Below, piece by piece: positions 33,601-44,900 of a DNA stretch of 64,000 bases (positions within the stretch are counted from its first letter, which is position 1; every line of letters begins with the position of its first letter). Source of the DNA: Litsea cubeba (Eukaryota > Streptophyta > Magnoliopsida > Laurales > Lauraceae); assembly GCA_012931725.1 (NCBI GenBank), contig CM022945.1:150539480-150603479 (forward strand), in the 5' to 3' direction. The notes beneath the pieces were generated by a model that worked only from the letters and a program-made list of their open reading frames with translations, was not told where the DNA came from and ran no database searches. Made by a program: the position numbers and the translations under genes.

Positions 33601-34992
33601 TGTACAGATTACCAGAGGAGAAAAAGTGTTTCACTGCTCTAATGATTGTCCCTCCAGTAATCGGCCAGGTGGCTGTGAAGAAGGAACCAGGGAAACCATC
33701 TGGCCCTGGGGAGCTGTCCGCCCTCAAATCAAAAACTGCCCTCTTGATTTCTTCTTCTTCCGGAATTCTTGTCAGGTGGAGATTCATGACAGAAGAGACT
33801 TTGTTACTCTCTAATTCAAAAAGGCTCCCTCCAGGATCAGGGTGAACTGACTGTGCCAGGCCTGAAAAGTGACTGACTGCCAACTGCTGGATTTGGTTTG
33901 GGTCCTCAATCCAATTACCGTTGGATTGGATTTTGTCAATTCGGTTAACAGCCCCTCGAGATTTTGCATAGGCGTGAAAGAAAGCTGTGTTTCTATCTCC
34001 ATCTTTCAGCCATCTCACTTTAGATTTTTGGCGCCAGTGGAGATCTGATATTTGTAGCCAATTGTGAAGAGAGGCCTTGGCCTCCGAAAGAGCCTGGTGG
34101 AGAGAGTCTGTCGGACCAGCATCCAGCCTTGCTTGGATTTCCAGCACATTCCTTTCCGCTTCTTGAGTCTTGAGTCTGATTTCTCCGAAGACAGTCTTGT
34201 TCCACACTTTGAAGACTTGCTTCATTACTTTCAGATTTTGAGCTAGCACGTATTGGGGATGGCCCTCAATGTCTGACTTCCAATTTTCCTCAACAAGACT
34301 AAGGAATTCCGGGTGTAGCGTCCACATCACTTCAAATTTGAAAGGAGCATTTGAAGGAGAGGGACTCTGTCTGTGGGAGAGAAGCAGGGGGCAATGATCA
34401 GAAGAGACCTTTGGCAAGTGGGAGAGCAGAGGATCTGACGAGATGACGGTCCATTGGTGGTTGCATAGGGCTCTGTCTAGTCTTGCTGCAACATAGCTGG
34501 TGCCTCTTCGGTTGTTAGACCATGTGAATTTGTTTCCAGAATAGCCCATGTCTTGCAGACCAGAGGCTAGAATCATCTGTTGGAAGTCAGTATTTAAGCG
34601 AGAAGGTCTGAGACTGAATTTTTCAGAGGCAGAGAGGATGGAGTTGAAGTCTCCCAGCACGCACCAAGGAGTATTTGAAGAAGCTTGAGAAGTAAGGTAT
34701 GCGAATATAGTTTGTGGAGGCGTAAATTCCAGTGAGAAGGCATTGGGTAGCATTGGCCGGGTTAGTGAAAGACAGGGTTAAGAATTGGCTGGAGAAATCC
34801 AATAGAGAGAATTGGAAAGCAGAAGTAGTTTTGAAGAAACACCAGATGGAAGCAGCTGATTGATTGAGGTTAGTGAAGAAGCCATCAAAGCCGAAGATTG
34901 ACCTCAAGGAGGGAGGGGGAGAAGGGGTCATTGGTTCCGAGAGAAAAATAATATCAGGAGAGTGAGAAGAGATGAGATGATGGAGAGCCCTA
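30625..34992 (-). mobile_element. L1-type LINE, 5' truncated, inserted in element D
   Basis: A perfect 15-bp target duplication (ATAGAAAAGGTTGGT at 30610-30624 and 34993-35007) brackets it. A run of T at the left boundary (to 30633) is its poly(A) tail read on the opposite strand. ORF1 and the start of ORF2 are missing, as expected when target-primed reverse transcription stops early. The 3' UTR is 30625-31471. Removing it restores an uninterrupted Gag-to-Pol frame in D. Confidence 0.95.
31472..34992 (-). pseudogene. LINE ORF2: endonuclease, reverse transcriptase and zf-RVT
   Basis: On the minus strand the first ~290 bases encode part of an endonuclease/exonuclease/phosphatase fold (HSPDIIFLSE). 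A frameshift near 34690-34700 follows, and the remainder (PWCVLGDFNSIL, SSDHCPLLL) continues in the other frame to the stop at 31472, up to 1093 codons. The reverse transcriptase has SPGPDGFPGSFF, the catalytic FYADD (plus 33005-33016) and GLRQGDPLSPYLF. A C-terminal zinc-binding zf-RVT-like segment (FAWRLMLCKTPTNDRAQ, CCLCN) ends the protein, with no RNase H domain. It is 5' truncated and has one frameshift, but the RT part is otherwise open. Confidence 0.93.
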
Positions 34993-37900
34993 ATAGAAAA
35001 GGTTGGTGATGACAAAGGGAAGGTACCCGAAATTCCTGAGTACAAGCCTGTGGCCCCATTCCCCCAACGACTGAGATCGCCAAAGAGGATGGTCCCAAAT
35101 GAGGAGATTTTGGATATCTTCAGAGAATTCAAGATTAATATCCCGCTTTTGGATGCCATCAAACAGATTCCATCTTACGCTAAGTTCCTCAAAGATTTAT
35201 GCACAATCAAACGTAAGATGCATGTTTCTAAGAAAGCTTTCTTGGCCGAGCAAGCAAGCTCGATTTTAAGACAAGATGCTCTACCTAAATATAAAGATCC
35301 GGGATGCCCCACAGTATCGTACATCATTGGAAACTTCTGGATAGAACAAGCTTTACTCGACTTGGGGGCGAGTGTCAATCTACTTCCTTACTTGGTTTAT
35401 CAACAGTTGGGGCTAGGCGAGTTGAAACCTACTCAGGTCACTCTTCAGCTCGCTGACAGATCAATAAAGAAACCGAGGGGGATGGTAGAGGATGTTTTAG
35501 TACAAATCGAGAAGTTCTACTTTCCAGTGGACTTCATCGTTTTGGATACCCAACCAGTGGCAAATCCTAATGCTCAAATTCCGGTAATATTGGGTAGACC
35601 CTTCCTAGCCACTTCAAATGCACTAATCAATTGCTGGAACGGGGTAATGAAGCTTTCTTTTGGAAACATGACCATTGAGCTCAATGTTTTCAATGCGTGC
35701 AAACAAATGCGGGATGATGGTCCTGATTTCGAAGAGATTGACATGATTGAGGCCATTATTCAAGAATCTCTTACGGAGTCCACCGACCCCAATTCCTTGT
35801 GCCCCTTTGAATCTGATTTGCCTCATTCTCTTGACATTGAAGATGATACTGTTCAGATGGCCAGTAGTCTGTGGAACCTGAAAGCTGAGGAGCTAGTACC
35901 ATCGGGGTCTAAGTCTCTTCCCTCTTAGGTGAGGCCACCCAAACCTGAGTTGAAACCCCTTCTAGTTGACCTCAAATATGCATACCTTGGGGATGATGAA
36001 ACGTTCCCAGTTGTAATTTCATCACACCTAAACAAGGACCAAGAGGAGCAATTAATGGAAATACTTAAGCAGCACAAGGGTGCAATAGCATGGACTGTGG
36101 CTGATATTAAAGGCATTGATCCTTACGTGTGTACGCACCATATTTACCTGGAAGAAAATGCAAAACATTCTAGACAAATGCAACACCGGCTTAACCCCAC
36201 CATGCAGGAGGTGGTTAGGGCTGAAGTCTTAAAACTTCTGGACGTGGGTATCATCTATCCGATCTCGGATAGTCAGTGGGTCAGCCCTACCCAGGTCGTA
36301 CCAAAGAAAGCCGGCGTCACTGCAGTCAAGAATGCTAGGGATGAACTCATCCCTACTCGGATACCCACAGGTTGGAGGGTATGTATTGACTACAGAAAGC
36401 TCAATGCAGTCACACGGAAGGACCATTTTCCGCTACCCTTTTTGGACCAAATCTTGGAAAGGGTAGCAGGCCACCCATACTACTGCTTCTTGGATGGATA
36501 CTCAGGATACAATCAGATAGAAATCGCCCCTGAGGATCAAGAGAAAACCACATTCACATGTCCCTTCGGAACTTTCGCCTACCGGCGAATGCCCTTTGGA
36601 CTGTGCAATGCTCCCGCTACTTTCCAACGCTGCATGCTGAGCATATTCAGTGACATGGTGGAGCGTTTCCTCGAGGTCTTCATGGATGATTTCTCCATTT
36701 TCGGTAATTCTTTCGAAGACTGCTTAAGTAATTTGGGAAAAGTCCTTGTTAGATGTGAAGAGAAGAACCTGGTGCTAAATTGGGAGAAGTGTCACTTCAT
36801 GGTTCGCCAGGGAATAGTCCTTGGCCATATTGTTTCATCCAAGGGAATGGAAGTTGACAAGTCAAAAATAGATCTGATCTCAAATTTGCCCATCCCAAAA
36901 ACCGTTAGAGATATCAGATCGTTCTTAGGGCATGCAGGCTTCTACAGAAACTTCTACAGAAGGTTTATAAAAGATTTCAGCGCTATCTCCAGACCACTGT
37001 GCAACCTTCTGTTAAAAGATACTCAATTTGAGTGGACTGAAGCATGCCACGAAGCTTTCACCAGTTAAAGGGCATGCTGACTTCCGCTCCGATTATGCAA
37101 CCGCCTGACTGGAGCCTGCCCATTGAACTTATGTGTGATGCAAGTGATTATGCGGTTGGGGCTGTGTTGGGGCAACGTAAGGAAAAGAAACCTTCCGTGA
37201 TTTATTATGCAAGCCGGACTTTGAATAGCGCACAAATCAATTACTCCACCACAGAGAAAGAATTATTAGCCGTGGTCTTTGCGCTAGACAAATTCCGTTC
37301 GTACTTGCTAGGATCCAAGATCGTTGTGTTCACCGATCATTCAGCATTGAAATACCTTCTTTCTAAGAAGGATGCAAAACCGCGTCTCATTCGTTGGATC
37401 CTTCTACTCCAAGAATTTGATATTGAAATCCGAGATAAAAAGGGAGTAGAAAATGTAGTTGCGGATCATCTATCACGACTTGTCATTTCTGAATCTTTGG
37501 AATCCACACCCATCCAGGACAACTTCCCTGACGAACAACTGTTCGCAGTATTCCAACTTCCCTGGTATGCAGACATTGCCAACTATCTTGCTACAGGCAT
37601 AGTCCCAGAACATTGGAAAAGGCAAGATAGGAATAAATTCTTTTCTGAGGTCCGAAATTTTTTCTGGGATGACCCATTTTTGTTTAAATACTGCCCAGAC
37701 CAAATCATTAGGAGGTGTGTGCCAGATGATGAGCAAAACGGTGTCATCTCCTTTTGTCATTCACAGGCCTGTGGGGGCCATTTCTCTTCTAAAAAAACTG
37801 CCTTTAAGATTCTGCAATGCGGTTTTTACTGGCCCACCCTTTTTAGAGATGTTCATGAATATTGCAAGTCTTCTGAAAACTGTCAAAAATTGGGTTCCGT

Positions 37901-38845
37901 TTCAAGAAGGAACATGATGCCCCTGAATCCAATTTTGATCATTGAGTTGTTTGATGTATGGGGAATAGATTTCATGGGACCGTTTCCCCCGAGTTTTGGT
38001 TATCTCTACATTTTAGTAGCTGTTGATTATGTGTCCAAGTGGATTGAAGCTATACCATGTCGGACAAATGATGCTAATGTTGTCAAGAAATTTCTGAAGG
38101 AGCACATATTTTCTAGATTCGGGACCCCACGAGCCATCATTAGATGGAGGTACCCACTTCTGTAATCGTGTAATTGAGGCTTTGTTTAAAACATACGGAA
38201 TTACACACAAAGTGGCTACGCCCTATCATCCGCAGACTAGTGGGCAAGTTGAGGTCTCAAATCGGGAAATCAAATGTATATTGGAGACCACAGTAAACCC
38301 TACTCGCAAAGATTGGTCACTTCGACTAAACGATGCGTTATGGGCTTACCGCACAGTATTCAAAACTCCAATAGGCATGTCTCCATACAGACTGATTTAT
38401 GGGAAAGCTTGCCACCTTCCAGTGTAATTGGAACATAAAGCATATTGGGCACTAAAGCAGCTAAACTTTGATATGGAGAAAGCTGGAATTAAGAGGAAAT
38501 TCCAAATGAATGAATTGGAAGAGATTCGCAACGAGGCTTATCAAAACTCTCGTATTTACAAAGAAAGGACCAAGGTTTTCCATGATAAAAACATTCTTAG
38601 AAAAACTTTTCACCCGTCACAAAAAGTCCTTCTTTACAATTCTCGTTTACACCTCTTTCCTGAGAAGTTGAGATCTCGATGGAGTGGCCCTTTTACTGTT
38701 AAGCATGTTTTTCCACATGGGGCGGTTGAGTTGGAGAATCCCAAAGATGGTTCAGTTTTCAAAGTGAATGGACAACGTCTAAAACCATTCTTGGAGCCAT
38801 TTGATTCAGAGGACACTATTTTACCTCTGATTAGTCCTGACTATC
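34993..38845 (+). pseudogene. Athila-type Pol of element D (protease, RT, RNase H, integrase), degenerate
   Basis: Protease carries LLDLGASVNLL, the normal Athila form. Reverse transcriptase has FMDD at 36679-36690. RNase H has MCDASDYAVGA and HSALKYLL. Integrase has GIDFMGPFP and GQVEVSNREIK. Lesions are an in-frame TAG (35926-35928), a 1-bp loss near 37060, a 2-bp loss near 38142 that destroys the second catalytic Asp region, a TAA (38425-38427), and element C at 38846 within the last codons. In the integrase zinc finger the first Cys of the usual C-x2-C pair is Ser (CKSSENC). The protein cannot be functional. The family assignment is firm because all domains are readable. Confidence 0.92.
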
Positions 38846-39218
38846 TATAAGACCCCGACCCGAGAGACCTCGTTTAGAGTTGATTAAGTTGTGCTTTAGT
38901 TTAAGTGTGTTTAGTGGTTTTTGGACCAGTTGGGGATTAGAATAGCTTTTATAATAGCTTTGGGGAATTTGGAGAGCCTTTTTATTTGTGGGACCCTTTG
39001 GGGGTTCTTGTTACGAATTGTGTGAGATTGGGGGTTTACCGATGATTTCCAAGAATCGTGTTTTTAACCCCATTGGACTTATCTTGTTAATCCCTACAAC
39101 TTCCATGATGACATCGTTTTCATTCAAGGACCTTAAACCCGATTGTTCACTAATTGAGGGCAAAATGGTCTTTTTACCCAAATTCTGGACACCGATTTCA
39201 ATGTCACCAAAATGTGCA

Positions 39219-39275
39219 AAATATATACTTTTTGGAAACTAGAAATTTTGCCGATCAACTTTGTCTTCTTCGTCG
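39219..39275 (+). promoter_or_regulatory. Conserved upstream block of C LTR
   Basis: It has the same TATACTTTTTGGAAA, GCCGATC and TTGTCTTCTTCGTCG core as B and G, 74 bp upstream of the TATA box. The 3' LTR copy is at 47109-47165 with one C-to-T change. Confidence 0.6.
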
Positions 39276-39348
39276 AATTCGTTTGAAGCCCCGAAAACCA
39301 TGTTTTGAGCCCGAGAAGTCTTTTAAGTTGTGGGCCCCATCCTCACTT

Positions 39349-39360
39349 ACTATATATAGA
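39349..39360 (+). promoter_or_regulatory. TATA box of C 5' LTR
   Basis: ACTATATATAGA lies about 20 bp after GTGGGCCCC, as in B and G. The expected transcript start is near 39380, just before a CT-rich leader. Confidence 0.55.
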
Positions 39361-40227
39361 AAGCTTCTTCTCCTTGTTCCCATTTCTGGCAAAAACCCTA
39401 GAGGAGAAGAGAAATCCCAGCCCTAAGGGTTTTCCCTTACCTTTTTTTTCTTGCTTCTTCATCTTCAATCCCCCACTAAGCTAGTGCTAATGGAAAATTA
39501 GAGGCTACAATCTTCTTCCTCATCTCAAGGGCTTCATCTTGACACCATTTTTGAAGAAAACCGCCCACTCCAAGACTTCCTTTGGACAATACCTTGCTTT
39601 TTGAAGAACTTCTTTGTAAGTGATCTTCCTAAAAGTTTTATAATCTTGTTTGTTTAGCCCTAGGGTAGCTCCATTTCGATTATTGAAAGATCTCGTTTTG
39701 TTTTACTTGGATTTTGATATTTTAGGGTTTGGATTTGGGGGTTTTGTGCATAGGTGTTTGATTGGGGGCTTAAGAGGTGTCTAGAGCTCAATTTGATTTG
39801 CATTGGACCCAAGGCAAGTGGATGAATGGATTTATTTCTTGTTTTCTTGCTATTAAAGATTTGAACCCTCATTTATTGCTTTTACCCAAGTCATCTTTAT
39901 GAGTTTTCATGATTTTGGAAACATGCATAATATTAGACTACTTATAGTTCTCTTGGAGAACATATGTTTTATTGTCTTGCTTTTAGATCATTTATGATCA
40001 TTTATGGATTTTCATCTAATGGAGATGTCTTGCATTGAATGAAGTGGAAGTGATGGAGAGATGAATGATTTATTGGGATGGTTGTTAGAGGAGTTGATGA
40101 TGAAATGAATGGGTTGAAAGGAAGGTTTGAGACCCTTAATTGTATGTATAAAAGGATGCCCAAAGGAGGATGAAAGGAGGAGAAAATGAAGGAACGGACT
40201 GTATTCAGAAAATGAGTTTCTGGACAG

Positions 40228-40423
40228 TTCGCTCGAGCGACCGTGACACATCGCTCGAGCGAACCCGTCACAGAACCTCGTTGGCTCGAGCCAACCCCTC
40301 TGATCGCTCGAGCCAACATAATCTGAGCAGGTCCGCTCGAGCGAACCTTAAAGTCCGCTCGAGCGAACCCCAAACAGAGAGCTGTTCGCCCGAGCGAACC
40401 TCCCAGTTCGCTCGAGCGAACTG
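40228..40423 (+). repeat. Cluster of TTCGCTCGAGCGAA-type palindromes in C 5' LTR
   Basis: Seven CTCGAG cores and one CCCGAG variant occur within about 195 bp, several inside the perfect 14-bp palindrome TTCGCTCGAGCGAA and one inside TTGGCTCGAGCCAA. The 3' LTR lost the cluster through its 710-bp deletion. Confidence 0.88.
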
Positions 40424-41190
40424 CCTGTCTGTCATGGGTCAATGCCTAGGGGTTTGAAACTTATTTTTAAGCTTGGGGAGGTATCATATGGAGCCCCAAT
40501 GCCATGTAAGGCATTATATGAAGTCCGGAAGAAGGAGGAACCTCATCATGGAGATTCCATGAGGTTCTCTAGATTGACCAATGTGTATAAGGACCCGGAA
40601 TGTCCCTAACTCTTAAAGAGTACCAAAATTTCATCATAACCGACATACGGGACCCTATTCGCACTGATTCAATTCTAGAAACCCATTGTTAGCCTGTAAA
40701 GGTATTGGAAACTATTTGTATTTGATTTCCAACCAATCCCCTATTTTAAGATTCCAACCTGTGATTTGTGAGTACTCTTGAACCGAGAACATTGTGTTAC
40801 CATATTGTTAATTTGTTTAGACCCGTCCCGACTTTTATACGTTTTGTACCTATGGGTTCCCGCCCCGTTATGTGTATTTATTTGTTTTGATTTTCGCATG
40901 TTACCTATGAGTCGGCACCACTAAGCTTGGATAACCTCATCGATTTGATCCACCGGTTTGGATATCCCCCTTCAGTTATCACTTTTGTGAGAGAGGATTT
41001 AGCTTTGTGTGGTTGCCATCTTGTTAGTCCCCGAATCATTGGTACCTCTACATGATTTTATCGCATACGTATCTCTTTTACATGAGGCATCATTCTTTTA
41101 TGAAAATTTATTGTTTATCTAGATTCTACTATGTTTCTAAAGGCATCATTGTTTTGAATTGTTGTTATATCTTTTCACCCACCTGCCAAA

Positions 41191-41278
41191 CCGTCGTGTC
41201 TGATCCATTTATTTTGGTACTCAGGTCCCGAGCTTATTGCCGTTGAGGAGGAGCCGGAGGAGGCGGTCGGTGAACCGC
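41191..41278 (+). promoter_or_regulatory. Conserved LTR tail block and GCGGT/ACCGC hairpin, element C
   Basis: CCGTCGTGTCTGA (41191-41203) and the inverted repeat GCGGT-CGGTGA-ACCGC (41263-41278) match the arrangement in B and G. In the 3' LTR the hairpin is at 48627-48642. Confidence 0.5.
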
Positions 41279-41793
41279 AGCGAGTGATTGAGTGGCAAGC
41301 CAATGATGTCATGTAGACATTCGGCCTTGCCTTGAGAACGATACACTTGGGAACTTATGATATCTTTATTTTAGGTTTCATTTGGTTGTACGGTCCTTGT
41401 TGACCGTTATTTTGGGGCATTAATCAACTGATATTTTGTAAATATACTTAACTTTACTTTTGGGGAAATATGCTTATGATCATTGCTCATTCTGATATCT
41501 TGTTATGTTAATCATAAATCAGTCTTGCTTATGGAATTGAATAGTACTAATATGGTTTGCTACACGCTTCCGCAATCTTGAGAACATGTTTGATATGGTT
41601 ATATGTGAGATGATGTGTAAAGATGATCCTCACCGCGGAACCCTGCGGGAAATCACGTGCACGGATAAATGTTCTTTTAATTCCGTGTGCGGTTTAGCCA
41701 AAGAGATGCACGTGGCGCGGCATCGTCAACGGTGTCCCGTTCCCGGACTTAGTCGGATCCTTCCCTAGTCCCGGTCCGGGGTCGCGACAGGAC

Positions 41794-41806
41794 TGGTATC
41801 AGAGCG
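41794..41806 (+). promoter_or_regulatory. Primer-binding site of element C (tRNA-iMet)
   Basis: TGGTATCAGAGCG lies four bases after the 5' LTR and is complementary to the initiator tRNA-Met 3' end. Confidence 0.9.
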
Positions 41807-41941
41807 GGACATGTTTCAGGCAATTAAAAGAAACTAGAAATCTTAAGTACGTGGCGAGGATTCGTTAGATAGAATCGTGTGAGCAATGTGTGACCACCCT
41901 GTACTTGATTTATATGTGCTAACAATTTGTTTTGCAACGTT

Positions 41942-44900
41942 ATACCACCTCGCAAAAGAACAGCAAACAGTAATCATGTTGCCCGTAACAGTGAGAATAC
42001 AGAGCCTATTGCAGAGGAACCACAAGACAACAACATGCAGAACCAATTCCAACAGATGATGCAGGCTATGATTGACCAACAACGCCAGGCAAATGAGAAC
42101 CAGGCTAGGCTCCAAGCACAAGCATATGAGACACAGACCAGATTGCAAGAACAGATGCTTAAGAAAGACGAGGATCATGCTAGGGAGATAGCTCAAATGC
42201 AGGCACATTTGTTGGGGATATTGGAGAGGAGACCGGAACCAATCCCAGTTGCACCACCTGGTCCGGTGAATATTAGAGGGAATTATCCTAATGTGTTGTA
42301 TGAGCGGTTCAGGAAGAGAGGACGGAAAGAATTTTTGGGGACTGAGGATCCAATGGCAGCAGATGATTGGCTTGAGCACACCGAAAACATATTTGAAATA
42401 TTCATATGTACCGGTGTAGAACGTGTACAGCTTGAAGCCTCTATGTTTGTGGGTTTGGCAGATATTTGGTGGAAGACCGTCAAAGCAGGATACAGGACAA
42501 TGGCTGATGCAGAAGCTTGGGTTAACTTCAAGAGACAGTTTGGAGAGAAATATGTACCTGCACATGTCAAGAGACAAAAGGCAGCAGAATTTCAACAACT
42601 TGTGCAAGGGAACATGACGGTCCTCGAATACCTTACTAAATTCGAGAGATTGTCAAGGTATGCTCCAGAGCTGATAGACACGGTTGAGAAGAAGATAACC
42701 AAGTTCCTTGAGGGACTTCACCCGATTATTGAGAGGGATGCTACCGGGGTTGTACCACCCGTTACCTTTGAAGAAGCTGTCAAGAGAGCATACAAATTTG
42801 AGAACTTCCACAATAAGATCATCAAGAACCAAGGAAAGGGTCAAGGCCAGCACCAAAACTATCAGCAAAGAAACAATCAGAACAAAAGGCCAAGGAAGGA
42901 GCAGAATGTGCAGAATCCAGTGGTTTGTATCCACTGTGGGAAAAACCATGAGAGTGCCAATTGCCGTTTTATTACGGGAGCATGTTTTAGATGTGGCTCC
43001 ATGAATCACCAAATCAAGGACTGTCCAAGGCCAGATAGACATAATAGGCAGCAGCAAGGAGCACAGCGCCAGGCACCACCTCAGAATGCGTTAGTGGTCT
43101 AGAATCAGGCAAGGCCACTACAACAACAGGCACCTCAGCAACAGTTTAGGCCACAGCAACAACAGCAAGAACAGGCCCGTCAGCAAGGGCAGAATCAAAA
43201 TCAGAATCAGCGTCCTCAGAATCAGAACAGGAATGCACAACAAGGCAGGCAACAGCAAGGACAAAACAGGCCACAACAGAGGGCACAACTCTATGCTGTC
43301 AATAGAGCTGATGCAGAGGCTGAAGGCAATGTAGTGGAAGGTACACTTCTCGTCTGTGGTTTTGATGCTAAGGTTTTGTTTGACCCTGGCTCTACTCACT
43401 CATTCCTATCTCCAAAATTTGCTAAGTTGATTGATATGCATGCTAGAGAGTTGAGATTCATTCTGACTGTGACTACCCCTCTAGGTAAGGAAGTTGTTTG
43501 TAGAACTTTTTACCCTAGTTGTCCAGTCATGATAGGAGAAGTAGTATTACCGGCAGATCTCATTTTGTTGGAGATGCAGGATTTTGATGTTATCCAAGGG
43601 ATGGATTGGTTAGCAGGATACCATGCTACTATGGATTGTTTCCATAAGACCTTAACTTTTAAGTTAGAGGAGACCCAAGTAGGGGTGTTGTTTCAGGGAG
43701 AGAGGAGTAATTCTGGTGCAGGGTTTATTTCAGCGTTGAAGGCTGATAGGCTTCTAAAAAGTGGTTGTGAGGGTTATTTGGCGTTTATCACGGAGGATAA
43801 ACGGTCCCAAGGGGTGGAGGAGATCCCAATTGTTTGCGAGTTTCCGGATGTTTTCCCGGAAGAGATACCAGGATTGCCACCCATTAGAGAGATAGACTTC
43901 ACTATTGAGTTGTTACCGGGGACCGCTCCGATATCTATCGCACCTTACAGAATGGCCCCGGCAGAATTGGGAGAGTTGAAGATGCAATTGCAAGAACTTT
44001 TGGACAAAGGTTTTGTGAGACCTAGTGTGTCACCGTGGGGAGCACCAGTTTTATTTGTGAAGAAGAAGGATGGTTCCATGAGAATGTGTATTGACTATAG
44101 AAGATTGAACCAAGTGACCATTAAAAACAAATATCCATTGCCAAGGATAGATGAATTGTTTGATCAGTTGCAAGGAGCTGCTTACTTTTCGAAGATTGAT
44201 TTGAGGTCAGGCTACCATCAATTGAGAGTTAGAGATTCAGATGTACCAAAAACAGCCTTTCGGACAAGGTATGGACACTATGAGTTTCTAGTGATGCCAT
44301 TCGGTTTGACTAACGCACCGGCAGTTTTCATGGCATTGATGAACAAAATATTTGCGGAGTATCTGGATCAGTTTACAGTAGTGTTTATTGATGATATTTT
44401 GGTGTATTCCAAGACCAAAGAAGAGCACGAAGAACATTTGAGAATAGCACTCCAGCTTTTGAGGGAGAATCAATTGTTTGCAAAACTTAGTAAGTGTGAA
44501 TTTTGGTTGGACCAAGTCACATTTTTGGGTCATATCATCTCTAAGGAAGGATTATCAGTGGACCCGTCCAAGATTGAGGCAGTCATGAATTGGGACAGAT
44601 CGAAAAATGCATCGGAGATCAGGAGTTTTCTTGGATTGGCAGGATATTATCGGAGGTTTGTGCAAGGATTTTCATCGATTGCGTCACCTTTGACGAAGTT
44701 GACAAGGAAGAATGCACCATATGTTTGGACAGACAAGTGTGAAGCTAGTTTCCAAGAGCTGAAGAAGAGATTGACTACAGCTCCAGTCCTTACTTTGCCA
44801 TCTGGGAGCGGCGGTTTTACCATTTTTACCGATGCTTCCAATGTTGGACTTGGATGCGTGTTAATGCAAGATGGGAAGGTAGTTGCATATGGATCCCGGC

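Larger units (their letters stand above)
38846..41789 (+). repeat. 5' LTR of element C
   Basis: It contains the conserved upstream block (39219-39275), TATA box (39349-39360), a palindrome cluster (40228-40423) and conserved tail (41191-41278). Compared with the 3' LTR it retains 710 bp (39871-40580) but lacks about 187 bp after GTTAT at about 40980. LTR G contains both stretches, so each C LTR has suffered its own deletion. Confidence 0.93.

Noticed and set aside
40228..40423. CTCGAG repeats as cloning or assembly artefacts (XhoI sites)
   Set aside because: They occur in several LTR copies with family-specific spacers and lie inside natural LTR sequence.
41843..42607. 254-codon minus-strand frame opposite Gag of element C
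   Set aside because: It is the antisense shadow of the gag frame and has no recognisable domain.
41927..43102. Start at 41927 for Gag of element C (and 13504 for A, 28870 for D)
   Set aside because: These open with TTG or GTG, not ATG. Plant genes start at ATG, so 13564 and 29095 are used and the C start is called lost.
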